From NCBI GenBank assembly GCA_903928045.1, contig CAIYPH010000553.1, positions 1-8,610 on the forward strand: a DNA stretch of 8,610 bases. The letters are read 5' to 3'. Each line of letters begins with the position of its first letter. Positions within the stretch are counted from its first letter, which is position 1. The notes below the pieces were generated by a model. The model searched no databases and was not told where the DNA came from. It worked only from the letters and a program-made list of their open reading frames with translations. Shown in pieces: positions 1 through 6,060 of this stretch. The stretch is from an uncultured Rhodospirillales bacterium (GTDB lineage Bacteria > Pseudomonadota > Alphaproteobacteria > Acetobacterales > Acetobacteraceae). Both the position numbers and the translations under genes were made by a program.

Positions 1-681
1 CTGGTTGCACATGATCGATTCCATGATCACGCCGGCCACATCCCCCTTGGCCAGCCGGTCCGTCAGGGTCGCGAGATCATTCCACGGAAGCACCTCGATC
101 TCGTCGGTCGTCGTCTGCTGCCCCTTGCTGCCCGCCACCGGCCCGCTCGCCCCGGCCGGCGGGGTGGTCGACCACAGGATATTGTCGAACCACCCGTGGT
201 AATGCCCCTCGAACTTGATCACCACCCGCCGCCCCGTATGCGTCCGCGCCAGTCGAAGCGCACACTGCACGGCCTCGCTACCGGATGAGCAGAACCGCAT
301 CAGATCCGCACAGGGAACCATCTCGCAAAACAGCCGCGCCGCCTCGGTCTCCGGCCCGGACTGCCCGCCATACAGCAGCCCCTTCTGCATCTGCGCCGTC
401 GCCGCCGCGATCACGTCGGCCGGCGTGTGCCCGAGGATCATCGGCCCCATGCCGAGATAGTAGTCGATCAACCGGTTGCCATCCGCGTCAAACAGATACG
501 CCCCATCCGCCCGCTCGAACACCAGCGGTGTGGGCTGTATCCCCGCGCGAAAATTGGACGACACCCCGCCCGCCAGCCACTGCGAGGCCTCGGCGATCCG
601 CCGCCGGCTCTCATCGAAGGAGAGATTGCCCTCCGCCCAATTCCGCCGATCCGCCGCCGTCACATCCGCCGATCCGGTCAT
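1..681 (-). CDS. Class III aminotransferase, glutamate-1-semialdehyde 2,1-aminomutase-like (partial)
   Basis: This is the N-terminal 227 residues of a PLP-dependent fold-type I enzyme; the reading frame is open to the window edge, so the catalytic Lys and cofactor-binding Asp lie outside. The start is the ATG at 679-681, preceded by a strong purine-rich Shine-Dalgarno (GGAGAGGGAGGG). Visible family features are GGVSSNFRAG (residues 38-47), DADGNRLIDYYLGMGP (65-80) followed by ILGH, the phosphate-binding SSGSEA (132-137) and FEGHYHGWFD (157-166). These match the glutamate-1-semialdehyde aminomutase branch of class III aminotransferases. Many relatives are not HemL but uncharacterised aminotransferases or aminomutases, and the substrate cannot be read here. 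The segment GVIMESIMCNQ (217-227) has Ser where the family usually has Pro after the Glu. The gene is divergent from ade. Confidence is high for the family and low for the reaction. Confidence 0.88.
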   Translation of the reverse strand, partial: MTGSADVTAADRRNWAEGNLSFDESRRRIAEASQWLAGGVSSNFRAGIQPTPLVFERADGAYLFDADGNRLIDYYLGMGPMILGHTPADVIAAATAQMQKGLLYGGQSGPETEAARLFCEMVPCADLMRFCSSGSEAVQCALRLARTHTGRRVVIKFEGHYHGWFDNILWSTTPPAGASGPVAGSKGQQTTTDEIEVLPWNDLATLTDRLAKGDVAGVIMESIMCNQ

Positions 682-712
682 CCGACCCTCCCTCTCCTGC
701 CAGGTTCGGTCT

Positions 713-741
713 ACGGTCGGAGAAGCCAGCCAGCCTGTCAA
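713..741 (-). promoter_or_regulatory. Candidate sigma-70 promoter of the aminotransferase gene
   Basis: Read on the minus strand, a perfect TTGACA (736-741) is followed after 17 nt by GACCGT (713-718). That -10 is weak but keeps the key A at position 2 and T at position 6. The predicted start of transcription near 706 would leave a leader of about 25 nt containing the Shine-Dalgarno. The whole ade/aminotransferase spacer is only 682-762. I see no equally good promoter for ade on the plus strand; TACGGT at 712-717 is a poor candidate with no matching -35. CCGACC (682-687) and GGTCGG (715-720) form a short inverted pair here. All of this is inference from consensus matching. Confidence 0.4.
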
Positions 742-762
742 CGCAGCCCGGAGATTGTTCGC

Positions 763-2526
763 ATGCCAGAGCCCGATGACCTGAACGACCCCGCTTTGCG
801 CGATCGCGCGGTCCGCGCCGCCCGCGGGGCCCCGTTCGACCTCCTCATCACCGGCGGACTGCTGGCCGACGTCGCGACCAGCGAACTCCGCCCCGCCGAT
901 ATCGGCCTGGTCGGCCCCCTCATCGCCTCCGTCCACCCAGCCGGCAGCCGCACCGATGCCGCCCGCATCATCGACGCGTCAGGAAAAATCATCGCGCCGG
1001 GCCTGATCGACATGCACATGCATATCGAAAGCTCGATGATCACCCCTCGCCGCTACGCCGAAACCGTCGTCCCGCAGGGAACGACCACCCTGTGCTGGGA
1101 CCCCCATGAAGTCGGCAATGTGCTCGGCCTCGACGGCGTCCGCTGGGCCGTCGCCGCCTCGCGGGACCTCCCGCTGCGCGTCCTGGTCATGGCCCCCTCC
1201 TGCGTCCCCTCCGCCCCCGGCCTGGAACTGGCCGGCGCCGAGTTCGAGGGGAAGGAGATGGCGGAGATGCTATCCTGGCCGGAGGTGATCGGCGTCGCCG
1301 AGGTGATGGACATGCGCGGAGTGCTCGAGCGCAGCGCCCATATGTCCGGCATCGTCGGGGCCGGCCTCGCCTCCGGCAAGCTGGTCTGCGGCCACGCCCG
1401 CGGCCTCGCCGGCGCCGATCTGCACGGCTTCCTCGCCGGCGGAATCGGCAGCGACCACGAGATCACCACCGGGGAAGACCTCCTCGCCAAACTCCGCGCC
1501 GGGCTCACGGTCGAACTCCGCGGCTCGCATGACTACGTGCTCCCCGGCGCCGTGCAGGCGCTCGCCACCCTGCCGCATGTGCCGCAGACGCTGACCATCT
1601 GCACCGATGACATCTTCCCCGATGACCTCATTGCCGCCGGCGGGATGCAGGACGTATTGAAGCGCCTGATCGCCTATGGCATGCGCCCCATCGACGCCCT
1701 GCGCTGCGCGACCCTGAATGCCGCAATGCGCCTCGGCCGCCGCGACCTCGGCCTCATCGTGCCGGGCCGGCGGGCGGATATCGTGCTGTTCGACGACCTT
1801 ACATCCATGCGCGCCGATACCGTCCTCGCGTCCGGCCGCGTGGTCGCTGAAGCCGGCCGGTTGGTCGCGCCGATCCGGCCCGACCAGGTGCGCTTGCCCG
1901 CCGACACCCTGCATGTCGCCCCGCTGACACCGTCCGATTTCCAGCTCCGCGCGGGGGGTGACAGCGCCCGGCTGCGCACCGTCAACAAGCCGCGCTTCAC
2001 CGAATGGAGCGAGGCGGACGCGAAGGTGGAAAACGGCGTCATCCGCCTGCCCGACCACACCATCATGATGGCGGTCATCCATCGCCACGGCCGCGCGGCC
2101 ACTGCCCCGGTGCTCGGCGTGCTGGAGGGATGGTCCCGCTGGCGTGGCGCGATCGCCACCACGGTCGCCCATGACAGCCACAACCTCGTGGTGTTCGGCC
2201 GCGATCCCGCCGACATGGCCGCCGCCGCCAATGCGCTGATCGGCTGCGGCGGGGGAATGGCCGTCGCGACCGCCGGAAAGGTCACCGCATTGCTACCGCT
2301 GCCCGTCTGCGGCCTGCTGTCCGACGCGCCCGCCCCCGAGGTCGCCGCGGGGTTTGCCGCGCTGAAATCCGCGGCCAATGCGATCGTCGATTGGCAGCCG
2401 CCGATCCTCACCTTCAAGGCGATCGTCGGCGCCAGCCTCGCCTGCAACCCCGGCCCCCATGTCACCGATCGGGGGATCACCGATGGGACGACCGGCGCGG
2501 TGTTCGCCTCCGCGCTGATGGATTAA
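763..2526 (+). CDS. ade: Adenine deaminase
   Basis: The product (587 aa, near the usual 570-600) belongs to the amidohydrolase superfamily and should hydrolyse adenine to hypoxanthine and ammonia in the cytosol, for purine salvage or nitrogen supply. The ATG at 763 follows GGAGA at 750-754; the frame is open further upstream, but that part is antisense to the aminotransferase. The N-terminal barrel shows the metal motif MHMHIESSMITP (His85, His87), the bridging Glu in GVAEVMD (Glu180), His211 in CGHARGL, SDHE (His232) and TDD (Asp282). GRRADIVLF (335-343) closes the amidohydrolase part. The C-terminal domain has the hallmark TVAHDSHNLVVFG (467-479). A few homologues act on other amide or purine substrates, so specificity is inferred. 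The stop codon overlaps that of the convergent DUF1217-like gene. Confidence 0.88.
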   Translation: MPEPDDLNDPALRDRAVRAARGAPFDLLITGGLLADVATSELRPADIGLVGPLIASVHPAGSRTDAARIIDASGKIIAPGLIDMHMHIESSMITPRRYAETVVPQGTTTLCWDPHEVGNVLGLDGVRWAVAASRDLPLRVLVMAPSCVPSAPGLELAGAEFEGKEMAEMLSWPEVIGVAEVMDMRGVLERSAHMSGIVGAGLASGKLVCGHARGLAGADLHGFLAGGIGSDHEITTGEDLLAKLRAGLTVELRGSHDYVLPGAVQALATLPHVPQTLTICTDDIFPDDLIAAGGMQDVLKRLIAYGMRPIDALRCATLNAAMRLGRRDLGLIVPGRRADIVLFDDLTSMRADTVLASGRVVAEAGRLVAPIRPDQVRLPADTLHVAPLTPSDFQLRAGGDSARLRTVNKPRFTEWSEADAKVENGVIRLPDHTIMMAVIHRHGRAATAPVLGVLEGWSRWRGAIATTVAHDSHNLVVFGRDPADMAAAANALIGCGGGMAVATAGKVTALLPLPVCGLLSDAPAPEVAAGFAALKSAANAIVDWQPPILTFKAIVGASLACNPGPHVTDRGITDGTTGAVFASALMD

Positions 2527-3377
2527 ACGATCAGCCCGCTCGCTTTGGCGCTCAACTGGTCGAGCGTCGGCTGGTTGGATTGAGTGGTTGACGCGTTGGC
2601 CTTGTTCAGCAGGTATTCCTGGGTCAGCGTGTCGACGAAATGCGCGTTCTTGAGCTGGCTGAAATCGAGCCGGCTGGTGATCGCGTGTTCCTGCGCGGTG
2701 AGATCCTGGAAGGCGATCTGCATGGGGATGCCAAGCGCGGTGGTGATCACGTCACGCAGCACGGGGTCCCCCAGCACCTGGTCCGCGGTCTTCACCGTGG
2801 CGGCGCGGGAGCGGAAATCGAGTGCGCTGGACAGGCCCGGCGTGGTGGCATCGAGCGACTGGCGCCAGGTGACCTCCGCATAGGCGTTGGCGATCGTACT
2901 CAGCACCGAGGGCTGCTTCAGGACGGAGAGGCCCTTATTGGCAAAATCATAGGTCTGCACCATCGGTTTCCATCGCGAATCCGCCGCGCTCAGCTTGCTG
3001 ACCAGCGAGGTCGTGCTCTTGGCGTTGGACAGCATCGCCTTGCGGCTCAGCGCGGTGAACGGGATCTGGTCGGACATGCCGTTCGCGGTGAGCAGAACCT
3101 TCATCACCGTCGGGTTGTTCAGCAGAGCCGCCGGGTCCTTCGCTGCGGCGACTGCCGATTTGAACGCCGCGAGATCGCGCGCGACCTGCGGTTCCTTGGC
3201 GGTAACCGCGATGTCCTTGGTCTGGTTCAGCTCGGCGGTCTGCAGCGCCTGCAGCGGATTGGCGGCGCCGAGCGATTGGCCGGAGTTGCCATAGAGGGCG
3301 TTCAGCAACCCGCTGCTCGTCGAGTTGCTGTCATAGAGGTTGGTGAACAAGGGCGCGTAGGATGTCGAAACGCTCAT
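2523..3377 (-). CDS. DUF1217-like flagella-associated protein
   Basis: A 284-aa protein starting at the ATG at 3375-3377, with the Shine-Dalgarno GGAGGT about nine nt upstream. It has no signal peptide or membrane segment and is rich in Ala, Ser, Thr and Leu, as axial or secreted flagellar proteins often are. An internal duplication is visible: LLNNPTVMKVLLTANGM (residues 85-101) resembles VLGDPVLRDVITTALGI (201-217), each in a longer helical unit (about 64-148 and 187-256). This layout, with the DP..L..v...ALG pattern and a later SLVSKLSAADSRW segment (124-136), resembles DUF1217, found mainly in Alphaproteobacteria and often near flagellar genes. The molecular function is unknown. No other flagellar gene is in the window. 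The gene lies convergent to ade, overlapping by 4 nt, and divergent from livF. Confidence 0.7.
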   Translation of the reverse strand: MSVSTSYAPLFTNLYDSNSTSSGLLNALYGNSGQSLGAANPLQALQTAELNQTKDIAVTAKEPQVARDLAAFKSAVAAAKDPAALLNNPTVMKVLLTANGMSDQIPFTALSRKAMLSNAKSTTSLVSKLSAADSRWKPMVQTYDFANKGLSVLKQPSVLSTIANAYAEVTWRQSLDATTPGLSSALDFRSRAATVKTADQVLGDPVLRDVITTALGIPMQIAFQDLTAQEHAITSRLDFSQLKNAHFVDTLTQEYLLNKANASTTQSNQPTLDQLSAKASGLIV

Positions 3378-3423
3378 GGAGCGGTACCTCCGCCAGCAGC
3401 ATGACGGCAAAGAATGAACGCCG

Positions 3424-3459
3424 GGTAAACGCTTCCGGGCGCCCCGAATTCGATTTACC
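3424..3459. promoter_or_regulatory. Nested dyad in the DUF1217-like/livF divergent spacer
   Basis: The 90-bp spacer 3378-3467 holds a palindrome, TTCCGGGCGCCCCGAA (3433-3448), with one mismatched pair. It is flanked almost symmetrically by GGTAAA (3424-3429) and TTTACC (3454-3459). The centres of the inner and outer pairs differ by only 1 bp. Its position just upstream of livF suggests an operator acting on one or both divergent genes. It is too close to the livF start to be a terminator. The binding protein is unknown, and chance is possible in GC-rich DNA. Confidence 0.35.
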
Positions 3460-3467
3460 ATCCAGGG

Positions 3468-4181
3468 ATGGCCGCTCCCCTGCTCGATGTCACCGACCTC
3501 GCTTTCGCCTATAACGGCGCCGCCGCCGTGCGCAGCGTCTCCTTCTCCGTCGGGGCGGGGGAGGTCGTCGCGCTGCTGGGCGCCAATGGGGCGGGGAAAT
3601 CCACCACCGTGAAGGTGATCGCCGGCGCCTTGCGGCCGAAATCGGGCTCCATCCGCTTCGATGGCGCCGAAATCGCCGGCCGGCCGAGCCATGACGTGGT
3701 GCGAAGGGGGATCACCCTGGTGCCGGAGGGGCGGCTGGTCTTCCCGCAGATGACGGTGCGCGAGAACCTGCAAATGGGCGGCTACACCCGCAGCTCCACC
3801 GATGCCACCGCCGCCGAGGCGCGGGCCTTCGCGCTGTTCCCCCGCCTCGCCGAACGCGCTGGCCAACTCGCCGGCTCGCTGTCCGGCGGCGAGCAGCAGA
3901 TGCTGGCGATCGCGCGAGGGATGATGAGCGGGCCGAAGCTGATGATCCTCGACGAGCCCTCGCTTGGCCTGGCGCCGCAGCGGGTGCGCGAACTGTTCCG
4001 CCTGATCGGCGACGTGGCGGCAAGTGGGGTGTCGATCGTGCTGGTGGAGCAGAACGTTCATCAGTCGCTGAAAATCGCCGGGCGGGCCTATGTCATGGAG
4101 AAGGGCGAAATCGTGCTGGGCGGCACGGGGGAAGAACTGCTGGGCAACGCCTTCGTGCAGCGCGCGTTTCTGGGGCGATAG
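3468..4181 (+). CDS. livF: Branched-chain amino acid-type ABC transporter ATP-binding protein (LivF-like)
   Basis: A 237-aa cytoplasmic ABC ATPase of the length typical for LivF, which powers import by the LivHMGF/LivJ class of amino acid and amide transporters. Seen in order: Walker A GANGAGKST (38-46), the LivF-style segment VPEGRLVFPQMTV (85-97), signature LSGGEQQ (138-144), Walker B with catalytic Glu LMILDEPS (158-165), and VLVEQN (191-196). The last has Gln where most ABC ATPases have the H-loop His; this is normal for LivF and separates it from LivG. The ATG at 3468 is the only usable start, because an in-frame stop lies at 3426-3428 with no ATG, GTG or TTG between. There is no proper Shine-Dalgarno: AGGG directly abuts the start codon. 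No permease, binding protein or LivG is in the window. It heads the hyi-glxR cluster, 55 nt from hyi. The substrate is unknown. Confidence 0.85.
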   Translation: MAAPLLDVTDLAFAYNGAAAVRSVSFSVGAGEVVALLGANGAGKSTTVKVIAGALRPKSGSIRFDGAEIAGRPSHDVVRRGITLVPEGRLVFPQMTVRENLQMGGYTRSSTDATAAEARAFALFPRLAERAGQLAGSLSGGEQQMLAIARGMMSGPKLMILDEPSLGLAPQRVRELFRLIGDVAASGVSIVLVEQNVHQSLKIAGRAYVMEKGEIVLGGTGEELLGNAFVQRAFLGR

Positions 4182-4236
4182 CTACCCAAGTCCGGCCGCA
4201 GCCTGTAGTTTCGCCGCAACCGAGGAGGACCGCCCC

Positions 4237-5016
4237 ATGCCGCGCCTGGCCGCCAATATATCGATGATGTTCAACGAAGTGCCGATGCTCGACCGCTTCG
4301 CCGCGGCGGCAAAGGCGGGCTTCACGGCGGTGGAGTTCCTCTTCCCCTACGAGTTTCCCGCCGCCGAGCTGAAGAAGCGCCTCGATGACAACGGCCTGAA
4401 GCAGGTGCTGTTCAACATGCCGCCGGGCGATTGGGCGGCAGGCGAGCGCGGAACCGCCTCGCTGCCGGGACGGCAGGCGGAGTTCCGCGAGGGGGTGAAG
4501 AAGGCGCTGGACTATGCGCACGGGCTCGACTGCAAGCTGATGCACTGCATGGCTGGCATCCCGCCCGCCGGCACGGCGTTCGGCACCGCCGCCGCGCTGT
4601 TCGCCGCCAACGTCGCCTGGGCGGCGGAACAGGCATCGGCCCAGGGGGTGCGGCTCTGCCTCGAGCCGATCAACCATCGGGACATGCCGGGCTTCCACCT
4701 CAACACCATGGCCCAGGCCGCCGCCGTGATCGCGGCGATCGGCGCCGAGAAGGTCGGGTTGCAGTTCGACATCTATCATTGCCAGACCACCGAGGGCGAC
4801 ATCACCAAGCGGATGGAGCTGCACATGCCCATCATCGCCCATATGCAACTCGCCGATGTGCCGCTGCGCCACGAGCCAGGCACCGGCGAGATCGGCTGGG
4901 ACTTCGTCTTCCGCCGCATCGACGAACTGGGCTACCAGGGCTGGATCGGCTGCGAATACCGCCCCGCCGGCGATACGGTCGCCGGGCTTGCCTGGCGCCA
5001 GCGCTACGGCGTTTGA
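4237..5016 (+). CDS. hyi: Hydroxypyruvate isomerase
   Basis: The 259-aa product is a xylose-isomerase-like TIM barrel that interconverts hydroxypyruvate and tartronate semialdehyde in the cytosol, next to GlxR in the glyoxylate-to-glycerate route. The ATG at 4237 follows GAGGAGG (4222-4228) with good spacing, and the length matches E. coli Hyi (258 aa). Strong family signatures are LAANISMMFNEVPMLDRF (4-21), AVEFLFPYEFPAAELK (31-46) and NMPPGDWAAGERG (60-72). The expected metal and catalytic residues are present: Glu143 (CLEPIN), Asp178 (QFDIYH), Gln204 (AHMQLAD) and Glu240 (GCEYRP). The C-terminal CEYRPAGDTVAGLAWRQRYG is also typical. The gene sits 55 nt after livF and 25 nt before glxR, so it is probably cotranscribed. 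Related barrels such as OtnI and other sugar isomerases are the main alternative, but the residues and partner fit Hyi. Confidence 0.92.
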   Translation: MPRLAANISMMFNEVPMLDRFAAAAKAGFTAVEFLFPYEFPAAELKKRLDDNGLKQVLFNMPPGDWAAGERGTASLPGRQAEFREGVKKALDYAHGLDCKLMHCMAGIPPAGTAFGTAAALFAANVAWAAEQASAQGVRLCLEPINHRDMPGFHLNTMAQAAAVIAAIGAEKVGLQFDIYHCQTTEGDITKRMELHMPIIAHMQLADVPLRHEPGTGEIGWDFVFRRIDELGYQGWIGCEYRPAGDTVAGLAWRQRYGV

Positions 5017-5041
5017 ACCTCACCTCTCCTGGAGAAATGAC

Positions 5042-5920
5042 ATGAAGATCGGATTTATCGGCCTGGGCATCATGGGCCGCCCGATGGCGCTCAACCTCAA
5101 GAACGGCGGCCATGAGCTGATCGTGCCGGATCGCAGCAGCCTGACCGACGAAATCCGAGCGGCCGCCCATGTGGTGGGCGATGCCGCGGCGGTGGCGGAA
5201 GCCGCCGAGGTGATCATCCTGATGGTGCCCGATACCCCCGATGTGGAAGCGGTGCTGTTCGGCGCCCATGGCGTGGCCGATGGGCTGTCGGCCGGCAAGC
5301 TGGTGATCGACATGTCGTCGATCTCGCCGACCGCCACCAAGGCCTTCGCCGCGCGGATCAACGCGCTCGGCTGCGACTATGTTGACGCCCCTGTATCCGG
5401 CGGCGAAGTCGGCGCCAAGGCGGCCTCGCTCACCATCATGGCCGGCGGCACCGAGGCGGCCTTCGCGCGCGCCAAGCCGCTGTTCGACCTGATGGGCAAG
5501 AACATCACCCATATCGGCAATGAGGCCGGGGCGGGTCAGGTCTGCAAGGTCTGCAACCAGATCATCGTCGCGCTCAACATCCAGGCGGTCTCGGAGGCCC
5601 TGACCTTCGCGAAGAAGGCGGGCGCCGACCCGGCCAAGGTGCGCCAGGCGCTGACCGGCGGCTTCGCCTCGTCGCGCATCCTCGAAGTGCATGCCGAGCG
5701 GATGATTAACCGGACGTTCAACCCTGGATTCCGCATCCGGCTGCACCAGAAGGATTTGGCGCTGGCGCTCTCCTCGGCCAAGGAAATGGGCATGGCTTTG
5801 CCAAACACCGCGATCGCACAGCAGATGTTCTCGGTGGTCACCGCGCTCGGCGGCGCGGAGCAGGACCACTCGGCGCTGGTGCGGGCGATCGAAACCATGG
5901 CGGGTCTGGACGCGTCATAA
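5042..5920 (+). CDS. glxR: 2-hydroxy-3-oxopropionate (tartronate semialdehyde) reductase
   Basis: A 292-aa beta-hydroxyacid dehydrogenase, the same length as E. coli GlxR, which reduces tartronate semialdehyde to D-glycerate with NAD(P)H. The start ATG at 5042 follows GGAGA (5031-5035). The N-terminal Rossmann domain has GLGIMG (7-12). Asp30-Arg31 after strand beta-2 lie where cofactor preference is set. Substrate-binding DAPVSGG (115-121), catalytic Lys169 in GQVCKVCNQ with Asn172, and PGFRIRLHQKDLALAL (228-243, Lys237) complete the family motif set. The order hyi-glxR with a 25-nt gap is a classic arrangement for glyoxylate assimilation. The carboligase gcl and glycerate kinase that would complete the pathway are not in the window. 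No clear intrinsic terminator follows. A related 3-hydroxyisobutyrate dehydrogenase is less likely given Hyi next door. Confidence 0.92.
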   Translation: MKIGFIGLGIMGRPMALNLKNGGHELIVPDRSSLTDEIRAAAHVVGDAAAVAEAAEVIILMVPDTPDVEAVLFGAHGVADGLSAGKLVIDMSSISPTATKAFAARINALGCDYVDAPVSGGEVGAKAASLTIMAGGTEAAFARAKPLFDLMGKNITHIGNEAGAGQVCKVCNQIIVALNIQAVSEALTFAKKAGADPAKVRQALTGGFASSRILEVHAERMINRTFNPGFRIRLHQKDLALALSSAKEMGMALPNTAIAQQMFSVVTALGGAEQDHSALVRAIETMAGLDAS

Positions 5921-5951
5921 AATCGTGAAACGCAGTCTTCTCGGCTGAAGC

Positions 5952-5968
5952 AAGGTTGCGTTAACCTT
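5952..5968. promoter_or_regulatory. Short perfect inverted repeat over the -35 region of the XRE gene
   Basis: AAGGTT (5952-5957) and AACCTT (5963-5968) are exact reverse complements separated by GCGTT. The repeat overlaps the candidate -35 element TTGCGT, a natural place for a repressor site, possibly that of the XRE protein encoded just downstream. As RNA it would make a weak 6-bp hairpin after glxR with only a short T stretch, so a terminator role is less likely. This is inference only. Confidence 0.35.
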
Positions 5969-5983
5969 TACGCCTGCCATAAT
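5956..5983 (+). promoter_or_regulatory. Candidate sigma-70 promoter of the XRE regulator
   Basis: TTGCGT (5956-5961) is followed after 16 nt by CATAAT (5978-5983), in a locally AT-rich patch that stands out from the GC-rich surroundings. An alternative -10, TAATAT (5980-5985), would give an 18-nt spacer. Transcription would start near 5990, giving a leader of about 70 nt that contains the inverted repeat at 6005-6037. It is the best promoter-like sequence in the window, but it is consensus matching only. Confidence 0.5.
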
Positions 5984-6004
5984 ATGATCCGAGAGATTGA
6001 TTCT

Positions 6005-6037
6005 GAGACGGTGACCCAGTTCCGGTGTCACCGTCTC
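6005..6037. promoter_or_regulatory. Perfect 11-bp inverted repeat in the leader of the XRE gene
   Basis: GAGACGGTGAC (6005-6015) and GTCACCGTCTC (6027-6037) are perfect reverse complements separated by 11 nt. The arm centres are 22 bp apart, about two helical turns, as expected for a site bound by a dimer. A partial further copy, ATGATCCGAGA (5984-5994), mirrors TCTCGATCAT (6034-6043). The repeat lies downstream of the candidate promoter and ends 9 nt before the Shine-Dalgarno (AGGAGA, 6047-6052). It could therefore be an autoregulatory operator or an RNA hairpin affecting translation. There is no T tract after it, which argues against an intrinsic terminator of glxR. Confidence 0.6.
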
Positions 6038-6060
6038 GATCATGGCAGGAGATCGCGTCT

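Noticed and set aside
427..762. Upstream in-frame extension of ade
   Set aside because: It runs antisense to the aminotransferase gene; the ATG at 763 has a Shine-Dalgarno and gives the normal family length.
1270..2181. Minus-strand open frame of 303 codons opposite ade
   Set aside because: It overlaps the conserved core of adenine deaminase and shows no motif of its own.
3378..4061. Upstream extension of the DUF1217-like reading frame (512 codons in total)
   Set aside because: The extra part is antisense to livF, low in complexity and rich in His, Arg and Gly. The ATG at 3377 has a proper Shine-Dalgarno.
3468..4181. Loss of the ABC H-loop His as a sign of a dead ATPase
   Set aside because: Gln in VEQN at this place is normal for the LivF family; the Walker A, signature and Walker B motifs are intact.
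4832..5869. Minus-strand open frame of 345 codons opposite glxR
   Set aside because: Its sequence is rich in Arg, Gly, His and Asp with no domain pattern, and it mirrors a well-supported gene.
6005..6040. Inverted repeat as an intrinsic terminator of glxR
   Set aside because: No T tract follows the right arm, and a promoter-like sequence lies upstream of the repeat, so it sits in the leader of the next gene.
6025..6060. GTG at 6025 as start of the XRE regulator
   Set aside because: It lies inside the inverted repeat and has no ribosome binding site; the ATG at 6061 has AGGAGA at ideal spacing and gives the usual helix-turn-helix start.
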